A DNA stretch of 64,000 bases from Firm-13 sp037143795 (GCA_037143795.1 JBAWXZ010000014.1:38059-102058); one strand, 5' to 3'. Positions 33,789 to 42,841 are shown, counted from the first letter of the stretch. Numbers and translations are program-made. The notes: generated by a model not told the origin, from the letters alone.

Positions 33789-35090
33789 ATGAAATTCAGC
33801 AAAACTGTAGCAAAGAAGGTTTCCGCTATCATTCTTGCAGTGGCAATGGTCTCCGGACTTGCAGGCTGCGCAGGGACAACAACTACTACGGATACTACAA
33901 CCAAGGCTGCTGATACCACAACAGCAGCAACAACAACAAAAGCAGCAGAAACTACAGCTGCGGCAACAGAAGCCGCCGCAACCCTGGTTCTCTGGGGCTC
34001 GGAAGATGATCAGGCAATGCTCAAGGAGATGGCAGCATCCTTTGTAGCCGCACACCCGACTTATACAGTCAACGTAGCTGTAACCGGCGCTGACAAGGCG
34101 AAAGATGCAGCACTTACCGACCTTGATGTAGCGGCCGACGTATTCCAGATTCCTCATGATCAGCTTGGCGCACTTGCTGAAGCAGGCGCTGTATACCCGA
34201 ACACCCTCTATGCTGATAAAATTTCCAAAGATGATGCACCTGCTGCCCTTACTGCAGCAACATACGGCGGAACAATCTATGGTTATCCGAATGCAATTGA
34301 GACATATTTCCTTTATTATGACAAGAGCGTATTCTCCGAGACAGACGTTGCCTCCCTCGATACAATGCTTACCGTAGCTGACAAAGCCGGCAAGACAGTT
34401 GGATATGACATGGGCAACAACTATTTCACCGTAGGTTGCTGGTTTGCAAACGGCTGTACACTGTTCGGCGCTGACGGCACCGACGTAAAAGGCAGCACAT
34501 TCAACGGAGCTGAAGGCCTCGCTGTTGCAACATATATTGCAACCCTTAAGGCTGCCGGTCTTCAGAACATCAACGACGGCGATGCCACAACTGCTTTTGC
34601 AAGCGGACTCGCAGCCCAGGTAACAGGAAGCTGGAAGGCTGCCGATTATAAGACAGCACTTGGTGCCAACTATGGAGTAGCCAAGCTTCCGACAGTCAAA
34701 ATTGGCGGAGCAGACAAGCAGATGATTTCTTTCTCCGGTGTCAAACTCTATGTTGTTAAATCCAGCACAAAGTATCCGGAAGCTGCCATGCAGCTTGCTG
34801 ATTTCCTGTCATCAAAAGAGAACCAGCTGAAAGCATTCAACGACAGACAGAATCTTCCTATCAATATTGCTGCCGCTGCTGATCCTGCAGTTACTGCAGA
34901 TCCTACCGTTGCAGCACAGATTGCACAGTCTGCATTCTCTATCCCGATGCCCTCGCTTCCTCAGATGACCAATTTCTGGAATTCCTCCAGCATGGCAGTC
35001 ACTCTGGAAATCTATGACGGCAAGGCCAAAGATCTTCAGAAAACCCTTGATGGATGGCAGACATTGCTGTCAACTGACGTTGTAGCGTAA
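33789..35090 (+). CDS. Maltose/maltodextrin ABC transporter binding lipoprotein
   Basis: A 433-residue solute-binding lipoprotein. The signal peptide ends in a lipobox with Cys27 (SGLAGC), then a ~40-residue Thr/Ala/Lys linker, then a MalE-like fold starting AATLVLWGSEDDQAMLKEM. Recognisable MalE features include IYGYPNAIETYFLYYDKSVF and, near the end, SSKENQLKAFNDRQNLP. It captures maltodextrins outside the membrane for MalF-MalG encoded next. The low-complexity linker, shared with the second binding protein, probably holds the domain away from the membrane. The gene is followed by a strong hairpin before malF. Confidence 0.93.
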   Translation: MKFSKTVAKKVSAIILAVAMVSGLAGCAGTTTTTDTTTKAADTTTAATTTKAAETTAAATEAAATLVLWGSEDDQAMLKEMAASFVAAHPTYTVNVAVTGADKAKDAALTDLDVAADVFQIPHDQLGALAEAGAVYPNTLYADKISKDDAPAALTAATYGGTIYGYPNAIETYFLYYDKSVFSETDVASLDTMLTVADKAGKTVGYDMGNNYFTVGCWFANGCTLFGADGTDVKGSTFNGAEGLAVATYIATLKAAGLQNINDGDATTAFASGLAAQVTGSWKAADYKTALGANYGVAKLPTVKIGGADKQMISFSGVKLYVVKSSTKYPEAAMQLADFLSSKENQLKAFNDRQNLPINIAAAADPAVTADPTVAAQIAQSAFSIPMPSLPQMTNFWNSSSMAVTLEIYDGKAKDLQKTLDGWQTLLSTDVVA

Positions 35091-35110
35091 TAGAAACAAA
35101 GATTCATGTA

Positions 35111-35145
35111 AGCAACCAAGTTCCGGATTCCGGGACTTGGTTGCT
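35111..35145 (+). terminator. Hairpin between the binding-protein gene and malF
   Basis: A 16-bp stem with one G-T pair (AGCAACCAAGTTCCGG with CCGGGACTTGGTTGCT) and loop ATT. No long T run follows, so it is more likely a transcript-stabilising or partly terminating element than a full terminator. Confidence 0.8.
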
Positions 35146-35168
35146 TGTCTATTGAGAGGGGTGGGGAC

Positions 35169-36539
35169 ATGCCAAAGAAGGAGAAGGAGAACAGGATCAA
35201 AAATAATCTTCCGAACCTTGCCTTTGATAAGCCTGAGTCGGTATCAATTTGGATTATGGGATTCGCCAATCTGATACACAGACAATTTATCAAAGGAATT
35301 CTTTTTCTGACCATACAGGTTGCCTATATTTGGTTTATGGTAGCCAAAGGCATAAGTGCCTTAAACGGGCTTTATACGCTGGGTACACAGAAGCAGGGCT
35401 GGGTCACGCCGAAAGGGAGTAAGATTCCGATTCTTGCCGGCGGCGATAATTCCATGCTCATGATGATTTACGGCGTTGCTGTAATAGTTCTGACAATCAT
35501 TTTTGCCGGAGCCTATTACGCAAATATTAACAGTGCGCGCCAGATGCTTGCCCTCCGGAATGCCGGAAAGAAAGCGCCTGGTTTTTTGTCTGACCTGAAA
35601 AGCCTTCTCGATCAAAAATTTCACGTCACGCTGATGACGCCTTCGATTATCGGCATTTTGCTGTTTACCATTCTGCCTTTGATTTTCATGATCCTGATTG
35701 CTTTCACTAATTATGATAAGGACCACCAGCCGCCCGGCAACCTTTTCGAGTGGGTGGGCCTCAATAACTTCGCAGCTATTCTCGGTGCCAACAAGCTGCT
35801 GGCGGCAACCTTTTTCCCTGTGCTTGGCTGGACGCTGATATGGGCTGTTGTTGCGACGTCGAGCAATTATATTCTGGGAATTATGCTTGCACTCATGATC
35901 AACAAAAAGGGAATACGATATAAGGCGATGTGGCGTACCATTTTTGTTATCACCATTGCACTGCCGCAGTTCATTACGCTCCTGGTAATGCGCAACATGT
36001 TTAATGATTATGGACCTATCAACGAGTTTCTTGTTTCGGCCGGCGTTATAGCCGGTGCAGCAAGAATTCAATTCCTGAATAATGTGCTTCTTGCACGGCT
36101 TACCGTTCTTATCGTTAATCTATGGATAGGCATTCCCTATACAATGCTGATTTCATCCGGCATTCTGATGAGCATCCCGAACGACATGTATGAGGCTGCC
36201 AAAATTGACGGGGCCTCGCCTATGAAGCTCTTTACCAAAATTACGATGCCGTATATGATTTTCGTGACAACTCCTTATTTAATCACACAATTTATAGGTA
36301 ATATTAATAATTTCAACGTAATATTCCTTCTTACAGGCGGAGGACCCAATACCAGCACTTACTATCAGGCAGGGAAGACGGATCTGCTGGTCACCTGGCT
36401 TTATAAGCTGACGGCGAATGTCCGCGATTACAACCTTGCATCTACAATAGGTATTGTGGTATTCGTGATTTCGGCGTCAATCTCTTTGATAACGTACAGA
36501 AATACGATTGCCTATAAGAGAGAGGAGGAGTTCTCATGA
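35169..36539 (+). CDS. malF: Maltodextrin ABC transporter permease MalF
   Basis: A 456-residue inner-membrane permease of the CUT1 family. Like other MalF proteins it has an N-terminal extra region: helices near residues 38-60 (FIKGILFLTIQVAYIWFMVA) and 90-115, before the six-helix core. The EAA loop is MYEAAKIDGASPMKLFTKITMP near residues 340-360, which binds the ATPase. ATG at 35169 is chosen because GAGAGGGGTGG precedes it. Its stop overlaps the malG start as ATGA. The partner ATPase gene is not in the window. Confidence 0.93.
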   Translation: MPKKEKENRIKNNLPNLAFDKPESVSIWIMGFANLIHRQFIKGILFLTIQVAYIWFMVAKGISALNGLYTLGTQKQGWVTPKGSKIPILAGGDNSMLMMIYGVAVIVLTIIFAGAYYANINSARQMLALRNAGKKAPGFLSDLKSLLDQKFHVTLMTPSIIGILLFTILPLIFMILIAFTNYDKDHQPPGNLFEWVGLNNFAAILGANKLLAATFFPVLGWTLIWAVVATSSNYILGIMLALMINKKGIRYKAMWRTIFVITIALPQFITLLVMRNMFNDYGPINEFLVSAGVIAGAARIQFLNNVLLARLTVLIVNLWIGIPYTMLISSGILMSIPNDMYEAAKIDGASPMKLFTKITMPYMIFVTTPYLITQFIGNINNFNVIFLLTGGGPNTSTYYQAGKTDLLVTWLYKLTANVRDYNLASTIGIVVFVISASISLITYRNTIAYKREEEFS

Positions 36540-37411
36540 GTAACACGAAAGATCTGCACAGCAGTGCCAGTGCGAAGACGCAGAAGATCGCTTCCAGCGC
36601 TACTGTCTATGTGATTCTCTCGGTACTGGCACTTATCTGGCTCTTTCCGATTCTGTGGGTTGTTTTTACAGCTTTCCGTGCGGAGCCGGGTTCATTCTCT
36701 CCGGAATTTATTCCCAAAACCTTCACACTCCAGAATTTCTCGGATCTTTGGGCCAATAAGGTATATCCGTTCAGAACCTGGTTTGCTAACACGCTCCTTG
36801 TAGCGGTATGCACATGCGTGCTGAGCACACTGCTGACACTTACGATATCCTACGTGCTTTCCCGTATGCGTTTCAAGCTTCGCAAACCATACATGAATAT
36901 GGCGCTGGTACTCGGGATGTTTCCGGGCTTCATGTCGATGATTGCAGTCTATTATGTACTTAAATCCGTTGGCATGACACAAAGCCTGACAGCTTTGGTT
37001 CTTGTATATTCGGCGGGCGCAGGCATTAATTTCTATATCTGCAAAGGGTTTTTTGATACGATTCCCAGAGCCCTTGATGAAGCGGCCAAGCTGGACGGGG
37101 CAACAAACGCCCAGATATTCTCCAAAGTGATCCTGCCTCTTTCTGGACCGATTATTGTGTATACGTCCCTGATGGCATTCATGGCTCCCTGGGGTGATTT
37201 TATTTTTGCAAGAATCATTATGGGCGACAATTACCAGAAGTATACAGTTGCCATCGGTATGTTCCAGATGGTTGCCAAAGATAATATTTATGCCAATTTC
37301 AGGCAGTTTAATGCAGGGTGCCTGTTTATTGGAATTCCGATTGTTATTTTGTTCGTGCTGATGCAGCGTCTCTATGTCGAAGGTGTCACCGGAGGCGCGG
37401 TTAAGAATTAA
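36536..37411 (+). CDS. malG: Maltodextrin ABC transporter permease MalG
   Basis: A 291-residue CUT1 permease with six helices. The EAA motif is ALDEAAKLDGATNAQIFSKV near residues 180-200. The C terminus ends VEGVTGGAVKN, the typical MalG end. It overlaps malF by four bases and is followed 21 bases later by the amylase gene, probably in the same transcript. With MalF it forms the membrane channel fed by the binding protein encoded upstream. Confidence 0.94.
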   Translation: MSNTKDLHSSASAKTQKIASSATVYVILSVLALIWLFPILWVVFTAFRAEPGSFSPEFIPKTFTLQNFSDLWANKVYPFRTWFANTLLVAVCTCVLSTLLTLTISYVLSRMRFKLRKPYMNMALVLGMFPGFMSMIAVYYVLKSVGMTQSLTALVLVYSAGAGINFYICKGFFDTIPRALDEAAKLDGATNAQIFSKVILPLSGPIIVYTSLMAFMAPWGDFIFARIIMGDNYQKYTVAIGMFQMVAKDNIYANFRQFNAGCLFIGIPIVILFVLMQRLYVEGVTGGAVKN

Positions 37412-37432
37412 AACAGGCAGTGGAGGTATTCT

Positions 37433-39205
37433 TTGCTGAGAGTCAAAAAATTCCTGATGACCTACGTTATCTGGATAGTTATTGCAGGCCTTGTTACTTC
37501 CTGCGCGCAGAAGCCGCAAAGCATCCCTTTTGTATGGGATAATGCTTCGGTCTATTTTCTGCTGACCGACCGGTTCAATAACGGCAATACGGAGAATGAC
37601 TACTCCTATGGACGCGGCCTGGATGCCAGGGGAAATGTAATCCCCGGCATTCAGGAAGAAGCGGGCACCTTCCACGGCGGGGATTTCGCGGGAATCACAA
37701 AAAAAATCACCGAAGGGTATTTTACCGACCTTGGAATAAGTGCAATCTGGATCACGCCCCCGTATGAACAGATTCACGGGTACCGCTCTGCACCGGGATT
37801 TGCTTTTTATGCATACCACGGATACTGGGCGCTTGACTTTACCCAGCCGGATGCCAATTACGGTACGGAAAAAGAGTTCAAAGAGATGGTTGATACGGCG
37901 CATGCTTCGGGCATCAGGATTATTATGGATGTCGTACTGAATCATCCGGGCTATTCTACAATGCTTGATGCGTCCGAATACGGGTTCGGGGAATACAAGG
38001 CCGGATGGGAAGATTATTACTATGAAGACCCGTCCGCGCTGTCGCCTGACAAAGAAAATTCTTACCTGGAAGCGGCATCTCCCAACTGGCAGAACTGGTG
38101 GGGTCCCGACTGGATCCGTTCCTCCGCCGGACTGGCGGGTTATGATGCCGCCGGGACGGGTGACACGCTTCTGACCCTTTCCGATCTCCCGGATTTCAAA
38201 ACAGAAAACCAGAAGGCGGTTGAACTGCCTGCATTCCTTGTTGCTAAATGGACAAAGGAAGGGCGTCTTCAGGAAGAACAGTCAGAGCTTGATGCGTATT
38301 TCAAAGATAACAATCTTCCCCGTACTGTGCTCAATTATGAAATCAAATGGCTGACTGACTGGGTGAAAGACTACGGGATCGATGGTTTCCGCTGTGATAC
38401 GGCGAAGCATGTTGACCTGGCCTGCTGGCAGACCCTCAAAGTGCAGGCATCGTCTGCCCTTGAGACGTGGAGGGAGAAGAATCCGAAGAAAGCTTTGGAT
38501 GATACTCCGTTCTGGACGGTCGGCGAAGTGTGGGATCACGGCGTTGTTAAAGATTCGTATTATACAATGGGATCATTCGATGCCATCATCAATTTCAGCT
38601 TCCGCAAAAATGTTATGAATTTTTCGCTTCTCCCGAAAGTGTATACATTTATGGCGGATGCAATGAGAAAAGAGGACTTCGATGTCCTGAGCTATATCTC
38701 TTCCCATGATACCGGCATGTTTACCAGAAGCAATCTCATTAAGGGCGGTACGGCACTTCTGCTGTCACCCGGTTCCGTGCAGATCTATTACGGGGATGAG
38801 ACATCACGCCCGACAGCCTGGCAGCAGTCGCCGTATATGGATTTGAAGCTTCGATCGGATATGAACTGGGACAGCATCAATGAAGATGTCCTGGCACATT
38901 TCAGGATCCTCGGCCAGTTCAGGAGCCGTCACCCGGCGGTCGGCGCAGGTACGAATATTGAAATCCTTGCCAAGCCCTATATATTTGCAAGGACGTATGA
39001 AAGCGGTACCTATACCGATCAGATTATTGCCGTGATTGCAGACCCGAACCAAAAAGTGGAAGTCCCGGTAGCCGGGATTTTTGAAAACGGGAAAACGGTC
39101 AGAAATGCATATGACAAAACGACTGCTTCCGTTGCAGACGGCAAAGTTATTTTTGACAGCGGGATTAACGGGGTTATCCTGCTAGAAATGGATGGGAAGC
39201 AGTGA
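37433..39205 (+). CDS. Lipoprotein alpha-amylase (GH13)
   Basis: A 590-residue surface lipoprotein that should cut starch, glycogen or maltodextrins outside the cell. The signal peptide has a lipobox with Cys24 (GLVTSC). The GH13 barrel has all key residues: region I DVVLNHPG, nucleophile Asp322 in DGFRCDTAKH, acid/base Glu365 in VGEVWD and Asp426 in SSHDTG. A C-terminal beta domain follows. The start is TTG at 37433 with GGAGGT just before it; using the next ATG (37457) would remove the basic residues of the signal peptide, so TTG is favoured. It belongs to the malFG transcript. Confidence 0.93.
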   Translation: MLRVKKFLMTYVIWIVIAGLVTSCAQKPQSIPFVWDNASVYFLLTDRFNNGNTENDYSYGRGLDARGNVIPGIQEEAGTFHGGDFAGITKKITEGYFTDLGISAIWITPPYEQIHGYRSAPGFAFYAYHGYWALDFTQPDANYGTEKEFKEMVDTAHASGIRIIMDVVLNHPGYSTMLDASEYGFGEYKAGWEDYYYEDPSALSPDKENSYLEAASPNWQNWWGPDWIRSSAGLAGYDAAGTGDTLLTLSDLPDFKTENQKAVELPAFLVAKWTKEGRLQEEQSELDAYFKDNNLPRTVLNYEIKWLTDWVKDYGIDGFRCDTAKHVDLACWQTLKVQASSALETWREKNPKKALDDTPFWTVGEVWDHGVVKDSYYTMGSFDAIINFSFRKNVMNFSLLPKVYTFMADAMRKEDFDVLSYISSHDTGMFTRSNLIKGGTALLLSPGSVQIYYGDETSRPTAWQQSPYMDLKLRSDMNWDSINEDVLAHFRILGQFRSRHPAVGAGTNIEILAKPYIFARTYESGTYTDQIIAVIADPNQKVEVPVAGIFENGKTVRNAYDKTTASVADGKVIFDSGINGVILLEMDGKQ

Positions 39206-39336
39206 TTCCGGGAGATCCGGAAATCTGCAATAAGAGGCCCGGCAAAACGTTACGCGATTGTAAGTGGGCCAATAACGCGGCAAAAAGAAGGCATTTTCGA
39301 TACAATTCGTTGTTGCTTAATTTCTCTTATCGATAG

Positions 39337-39346
39337 TTTTCGAAAA
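39337..39346 (+). promoter_or_regulatory. Upstream operator of the second binding-protein gene
   Basis: TTTTCGAAAA, extended to GTTTTCGAAAAC, lies just before the amylase terminator and 165 bp upstream of the matching site at 39502-39511. The layout repeats that of the first transporter. Confidence 0.6.
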
Positions 39347-39352
39347 CAAACC

Positions 39353-39398
39353 AAAAGAGGTTCCGACGCAAATTAGACGCGTACGGGCCTCTTTTTTT
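39353..39398 (+). terminator. Terminator after the amylase gene
   Basis: Nested stem AAAGAGG-CCG-ACGC with GCGT-CGG-CCTCTTT, small bulges, loop about AAATTAGAC, then a run of Ts. Confidence 0.8.
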
Positions 39399-39451
39399 AC
39401 AACAGGACAGCATGTTGTACAATAAAAAGATAAAAAGTGTGTAATAAGTTA

Positions 39452-39511
39452 TTGACAGTGCTGTAGACCCGTGCTAAACTCCGAATAGAGTGAGTCAAGA
39501 ATTTTCGAAAA
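39452..39511 (+). promoter_or_regulatory. Promoter and operator of the second binding-protein gene
   Basis: TTGACA (39452-39457), 17-base spacer, TAAACT (39475-39480), then TTTTCGAAAA (39502-39511). The surrounding bases (TTATTGACA, and GTGCTAAACT) closely match the promoter at 33684. Confidence 0.75.
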
Positions 39512-39560
39512 CTTCGATAATTATGACGAAAACCAAGAAGCAAAAGTGGAGGAAACTAGT

Positions 39561-41000
39561 ATGAAGATGAGTAAATTGCTGAAGAAGATCTCTGCGATCG
39601 TTCTTACAGCAGCGATGGTTGCAAGCCTTGCAGCCTGCGCCACAACAACAACTACGTCTACGACAACAACAAAAGCAGCGGACACAACAGGGGCTGCGAC
39701 GACCACAACAGCGGCAGCAGATACGACTGCAGCCACAGAAGCAAAAACAGGCAAAGTATATTTCCTGAATTTCAAACCGGAACAGGATGCGGCCTATCAG
39801 GCTATCGCCAAGCAGTATACAGAAGCAACCGGTGTTGCAGTTACCGTTCTAACGGCAGCTTCAGGAACATATGAGCAGACACTTACAGCAGAAATTGCTA
39901 AAACAGATGCACCTACCATTTTCCAGATGAACGGCCCTGTCGGTTATGCCAGCTGGAAAGATTATTGTGCAGATTTGTCCAAATCAGAAATATACACTCA
40001 CCTGACTGACAAATCCCTAGCAATCACCGACGGCACCGGAGTTTTTGGAATTCCGTTCGCAATCGAAGGTTACGGAATCATTTACAACAACGCCATTATG
40101 ACAAAGTATTTTGCAACCGCAGCTCCGAAAGCTGCCTCCATGGATGCAATCAACAACTTTGCAACACTCAAAGCCGTTGTTGAAGATATGACAGCCAAAG
40201 CAGCAGACCTTGGAATCCAGGGCGTATTTGCTTCCACTTCCCTGAAATCAGGCGAAGACTGGAGATGGCAGACACATCTTCTGAACGTTCCGCTTTACTA
40301 TGAATTCAAGGACAACAAGATTGACCTCGGCAGTGCTGATGCAACCAAGACAATTAAGTTCCAGTACAGCACAAATTTCCAGAACATTTTTGACCTGTAC
40401 CTGAACAATTCAGTAACAGCACCGAAGATGCTCGGCAATATCTCCGTAGATGATTCTATGGCAGAGTTTGCTCTTGGACAGTGCGCAATGGTTCAGAACG
40501 GCAACTGGGCATACGGCCAGATCTCCGGTGTTGCCGGAAATACCGTCCAGCCTGCAGACGTTAAGTTTATGCCTATCTACACCGGTATGGCCGGCGAAGA
40601 GAAACAGGGTCTTTGCATAGGAACAGAAAACTACTTTGCAATCAACAAAAATGCTCCTGCAGAAGACCAGAAGGCTTCCCTTGATTTCCTTACATGGCTG
40701 TACACCAGTGCTGACGGAAAGAAAGCAGTTGTAAGCCAGCTCGGATTCATTGCTCCTTTTGATACATTCAGCGACACAGAAAAGCCTACAGATCCCCTTG
40801 CCCAGAACATGCTTGCATGGGCATCAAAGCCCGGCATCACCTCTGTAGCATGGAACTTCACAATCTTCCCGAGCCAGACTTTCAAAGACAACGTCGGCGC
40901 GGCTCTCCTTGGTTATGCACAGGGCCAGATGAAGTGGGACGCAGTCAGCAAGCTTGTTGTTGACCAGTGGGCAGCTGAAAAGGCTAACGTAGCCGGCTGA
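39561..41000 (+). CDS. Second sugar ABC transporter binding lipoprotein
   Basis: A 479-residue solute-binding lipoprotein. The lipobox Cys26 (ASLAAC) follows a typical signal peptide; then comes a Thr/Ala-rich linker like that of the first binding protein. The binding domain begins GKVYFLNFKPEQDAAYQAIA, with GVFGIPFAIEGYGIIYNNA further in, the usual CUT1 pattern. It is clearly different from the first binding protein but under the same type of promoter and operator, so it likely binds a related glucan (for example other-length maltodextrins or another alpha-glucoside); this is inference. ATG at 39561 follows GGAGG. A hairpin separates it from its permease genes. Confidence 0.88.
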   Translation: MKMSKLLKKISAIVLTAAMVASLAACATTTTTSTTTTKAADTTGAATTTTAAADTTAATEAKTGKVYFLNFKPEQDAAYQAIAKQYTEATGVAVTVLTAASGTYEQTLTAEIAKTDAPTIFQMNGPVGYASWKDYCADLSKSEIYTHLTDKSLAITDGTGVFGIPFAIEGYGIIYNNAIMTKYFATAAPKAASMDAINNFATLKAVVEDMTAKAADLGIQGVFASTSLKSGEDWRWQTHLLNVPLYYEFKDNKIDLGSADATKTIKFQYSTNFQNIFDLYLNNSVTAPKMLGNISVDDSMAEFALGQCAMVQNGNWAYGQISGVAGNTVQPADVKFMPIYTGMAGEEKQGLCIGTENYFAINKNAPAEDQKASLDFLTWLYTSADGKKAVVSQLGFIAPFDTFSDTEKPTDPLAQNMLAWASKPGITSVAWNFTIFPSQTFKDNVGAALLGYAQGQMKWDAVSKLVVDQWAAEKANVAG

Positions 41001-41073
41001 TAATCCATTCATAACCTGAAATACCTTTTATATGCGGATACGCCTTGCCGATTCCGCAAAATGTCAGTGATGA

Positions 41074-41121
41074 TAGTGGGTGAGGACAATACGATGAAAA
41101 TCGCACTCACCCACTATTTTT
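41074..41121 (+). terminator. Terminator-like hairpin between the second binding-protein gene and its permeases
   Basis: TAGTGGGTGAG (41074-41084) pairs perfectly with CTCACCCACTA (41106-41116), followed by five Ts. It probably terminates part of the transcripts, lowering permease expression. Confidence 0.85.
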
Positions 41122-41135
41122 CGGGAGGGGATCAT

Positions 41136-41981
41136 ATGCAGAAAACGCTCAGAAAATATTTTCCGATATTTGTCCTGCCAACCTTGATAGCTTTTGCCAT
41201 TTCCTTTTTAATTCCGTTCGTCATGGGCGTGTACCTCTCCTTTGCAAAATTCAAAACAGTGACGGATGCAGAGTGGGTTGGCCTGGATAACTACATTAAG
41301 ATTTTTACTATAAACAATGACTTTATCAATGCTCTCCTTTTTACCGTGAAATTTACAGTGGTAGCTGTGATTACAGTCAATGTGATCGCCTTTATTCTGG
41401 CAAAACTCCTGACCCGCGGAATAAAGGGAACCAATCTTTTCAGAACAGTTTTCTTTATGCCGAATCTTATCGGCGGCATTGTACTCGGTTATATCTGGCA
41501 GCTTCTGATTAACGGAATCCTTATGAAAATGGGAGTTACGTTAACCTTTGACGCCAAATATGGATTTTGGGGCCTTATCTTCCTGATGAATTGGCAAATG
41601 ATAGGCTATATGATGGTTATTTACATCGCTGGCCTTCAAAATATTCCGGATGAACTTATTGAAGCTGCTTCCATGGACGGTGCTTCCTCCTGGCAGATGC
41701 TCCGCAAAGTCACCCTTCCGCTGATAGCGCCATCCATAACGATCTGTACATTCCTGACGCTGTCCAATTCGTTCAAGCTTTTCGACCAGAACCTTTCACT
41801 TACCGGCGGCGATCCGATGCGTCAGACCGCTATGCTTGCCCTGGATATCTATGATACCTTCTACGGGCGCACCGGCTATCAGGGTGTCGGCCAGGCAAAA
41901 GCAGTCATCTTCTTTGTTCTTGTCGGCCTGATTGCCTACGTTCAACTTAGAGCTTCACGGAGCAGGGAGGTAGAAGACTAA
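41136..41981 (+). CDS. Sugar ABC transporter permease (CUT1, MalF-like short type)
   Basis: A 281-residue, six-helix permease. The EAA loop is LIEAASMDGASSWQMLRKVTLP near residues 180-200. It has no MalF-type N-terminal extension, so it is the LacF/UgpA-like short form. ATG at 41136 is favoured: GGGAGGGG lies just before it, and the frame upstream overlaps the hairpin. Its stop shares a base with the start of the next permease gene. It works with the binding protein at 39561; the shared ATPase is not in the window. Confidence 0.92.
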   Translation: MQKTLRKYFPIFVLPTLIAFAISFLIPFVMGVYLSFAKFKTVTDAEWVGLDNYIKIFTINNDFINALLFTVKFTVVAVITVNVIAFILAKLLTRGIKGTNLFRTVFFMPNLIGGIVLGYIWQLLINGILMKMGVTLTFDAKYGFWGLIFLMNWQMIGYMMVIYIAGLQNIPDELIEAASMDGASSWQMLRKVTLPLIAPSITICTFLTLSNSFKLFDQNLSLTGGDPMRQTAMLALDIYDTFYGRTGYQGVGQAKAVIFFVLVGLIAYVQLRASRSREVED

Positions 41982-42841
41982 TGAATACGAATATAAAAGT
42001 AAATGTAAAGAAAACCAGTATTGCAGATATCCTGACTTTTATTATTCTCGCCTGTCTTTCGCTTCTGTTCCTGGTTCCCATATTTGTTGTCCTGCTCAAC
42101 TCATTCAAAGGCAAGTTCTATATTTCGAAGACCCCGTTCACGTGGCCGTCGGGTAAAAGCTATGCCGGGCTGGATAACTATGTCAACGGTATCATTAAGA
42201 GCGGATTTACACACGCGATGAGTTACAGTTTCTTCATTACGATTGCATCTGTTATCGTGATCATCGTCCTGACAAGCATGACCGCATGGTATATCACCCG
42301 TCATAAGAGCAAGATATCAAGCGTCCTCTACTATCTGTTTGTGTTCTCAATGATTGTCCCCTTCCAGATGGTGATGTTCAGTATGGTTAAGATTGCAAAT
42401 ACGATTCATCTGGATAACCTTCTGGGAATCGTCGTTCTTTATCTTGGCTTTGGCGCCGGACTGGCAATATTCATATTCAGCGGCTTTGTTAAGGGAATAC
42501 CGATCGAGATAGAGGAAGCAGCTATGATTGACGGCTGCAATCCGATGCAGACATTTTTTCAGGTAGTACTTCCCATCCTCCGGCCGACCGCCATTACAGT
42601 AGCTATACTGGAGGCCATGTGGGTCTGGAACGATTACCTGCTGCCCCTTCTTGTAATCGGCAACAAATACAAGACGATTCCCATCGCGGTACAGGGCGTG
42701 CTGACCGGATCATACGGAGCACGTGACATGGGTTCGCTGATGGCTATGCTTGTCCTTGCCATTCTTCCGATCATTATCTTCTACCTGATAGCTCAGAAAA
42801 GCATTATCAAGGGTGTTATTTCCGGAGCTGTCAAAGGCTGA
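41981..42841 (+). CDS. Sugar ABC transporter permease (CUT1, MalG-like)
   Basis: A 286-residue, six-helix permease. The EAA loop is EIEEAAMIDGCNPMQTFFQV near residues 180-200, and the C terminus ends KGVISGAVKG, as in MalG-type proteins. The start ATG overlaps the stop of the preceding permease gene (TAATG), with AGGGAGG upstream. The two permeases form the channel for the second binding protein. The 121 bases after it lead to malQ. Confidence 0.93.
   Translation: MNTNIKVNVKKTSIADILTFIILACLSLLFLVPIFVVLLNSFKGKFYISKTPFTWPSGKSYAGLDNYVNGIIKSGFTHAMSYSFFITIASVIVIIVLTSMTAWYITRHKSKISSVLYYLFVFSMIVPFQMVMFSMVKIANTIHLDNLLGIVVLYLGFGAGLAIFIFSGFVKGIPIEIEEAAMIDGCNPMQTFFQVVLPILRPTAITVAILEAMWVWNDYLLPLLVIGNKYKTIPIAVQGVLTGSYGARDMGSLMAMLVLAILPIIIFYLIAQKSIIKGVISGAVKG

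Larger units (their letters stand above)
39206..39560 (+). other. Intergenic region: operators, terminator and promoter of the second transporter
   Basis: This 355-base gap holds no gene. It contains an upstream CG-centred operator (39337-39346), the terminator of the malFG-amylase transcript (39353-39398), and the promoter with its proximal operator (39452-39511). These sites are listed separately. The first 120 bases after the amylase stop show nothing else recognisable. Confidence 0.7.

Noticed and set aside
36692..37945. A 417-residue minus-strand frame over malG and the amylase gene
   Set aside because: It crosses two well-supported plus-strand genes and its translation has no recognisable domain.
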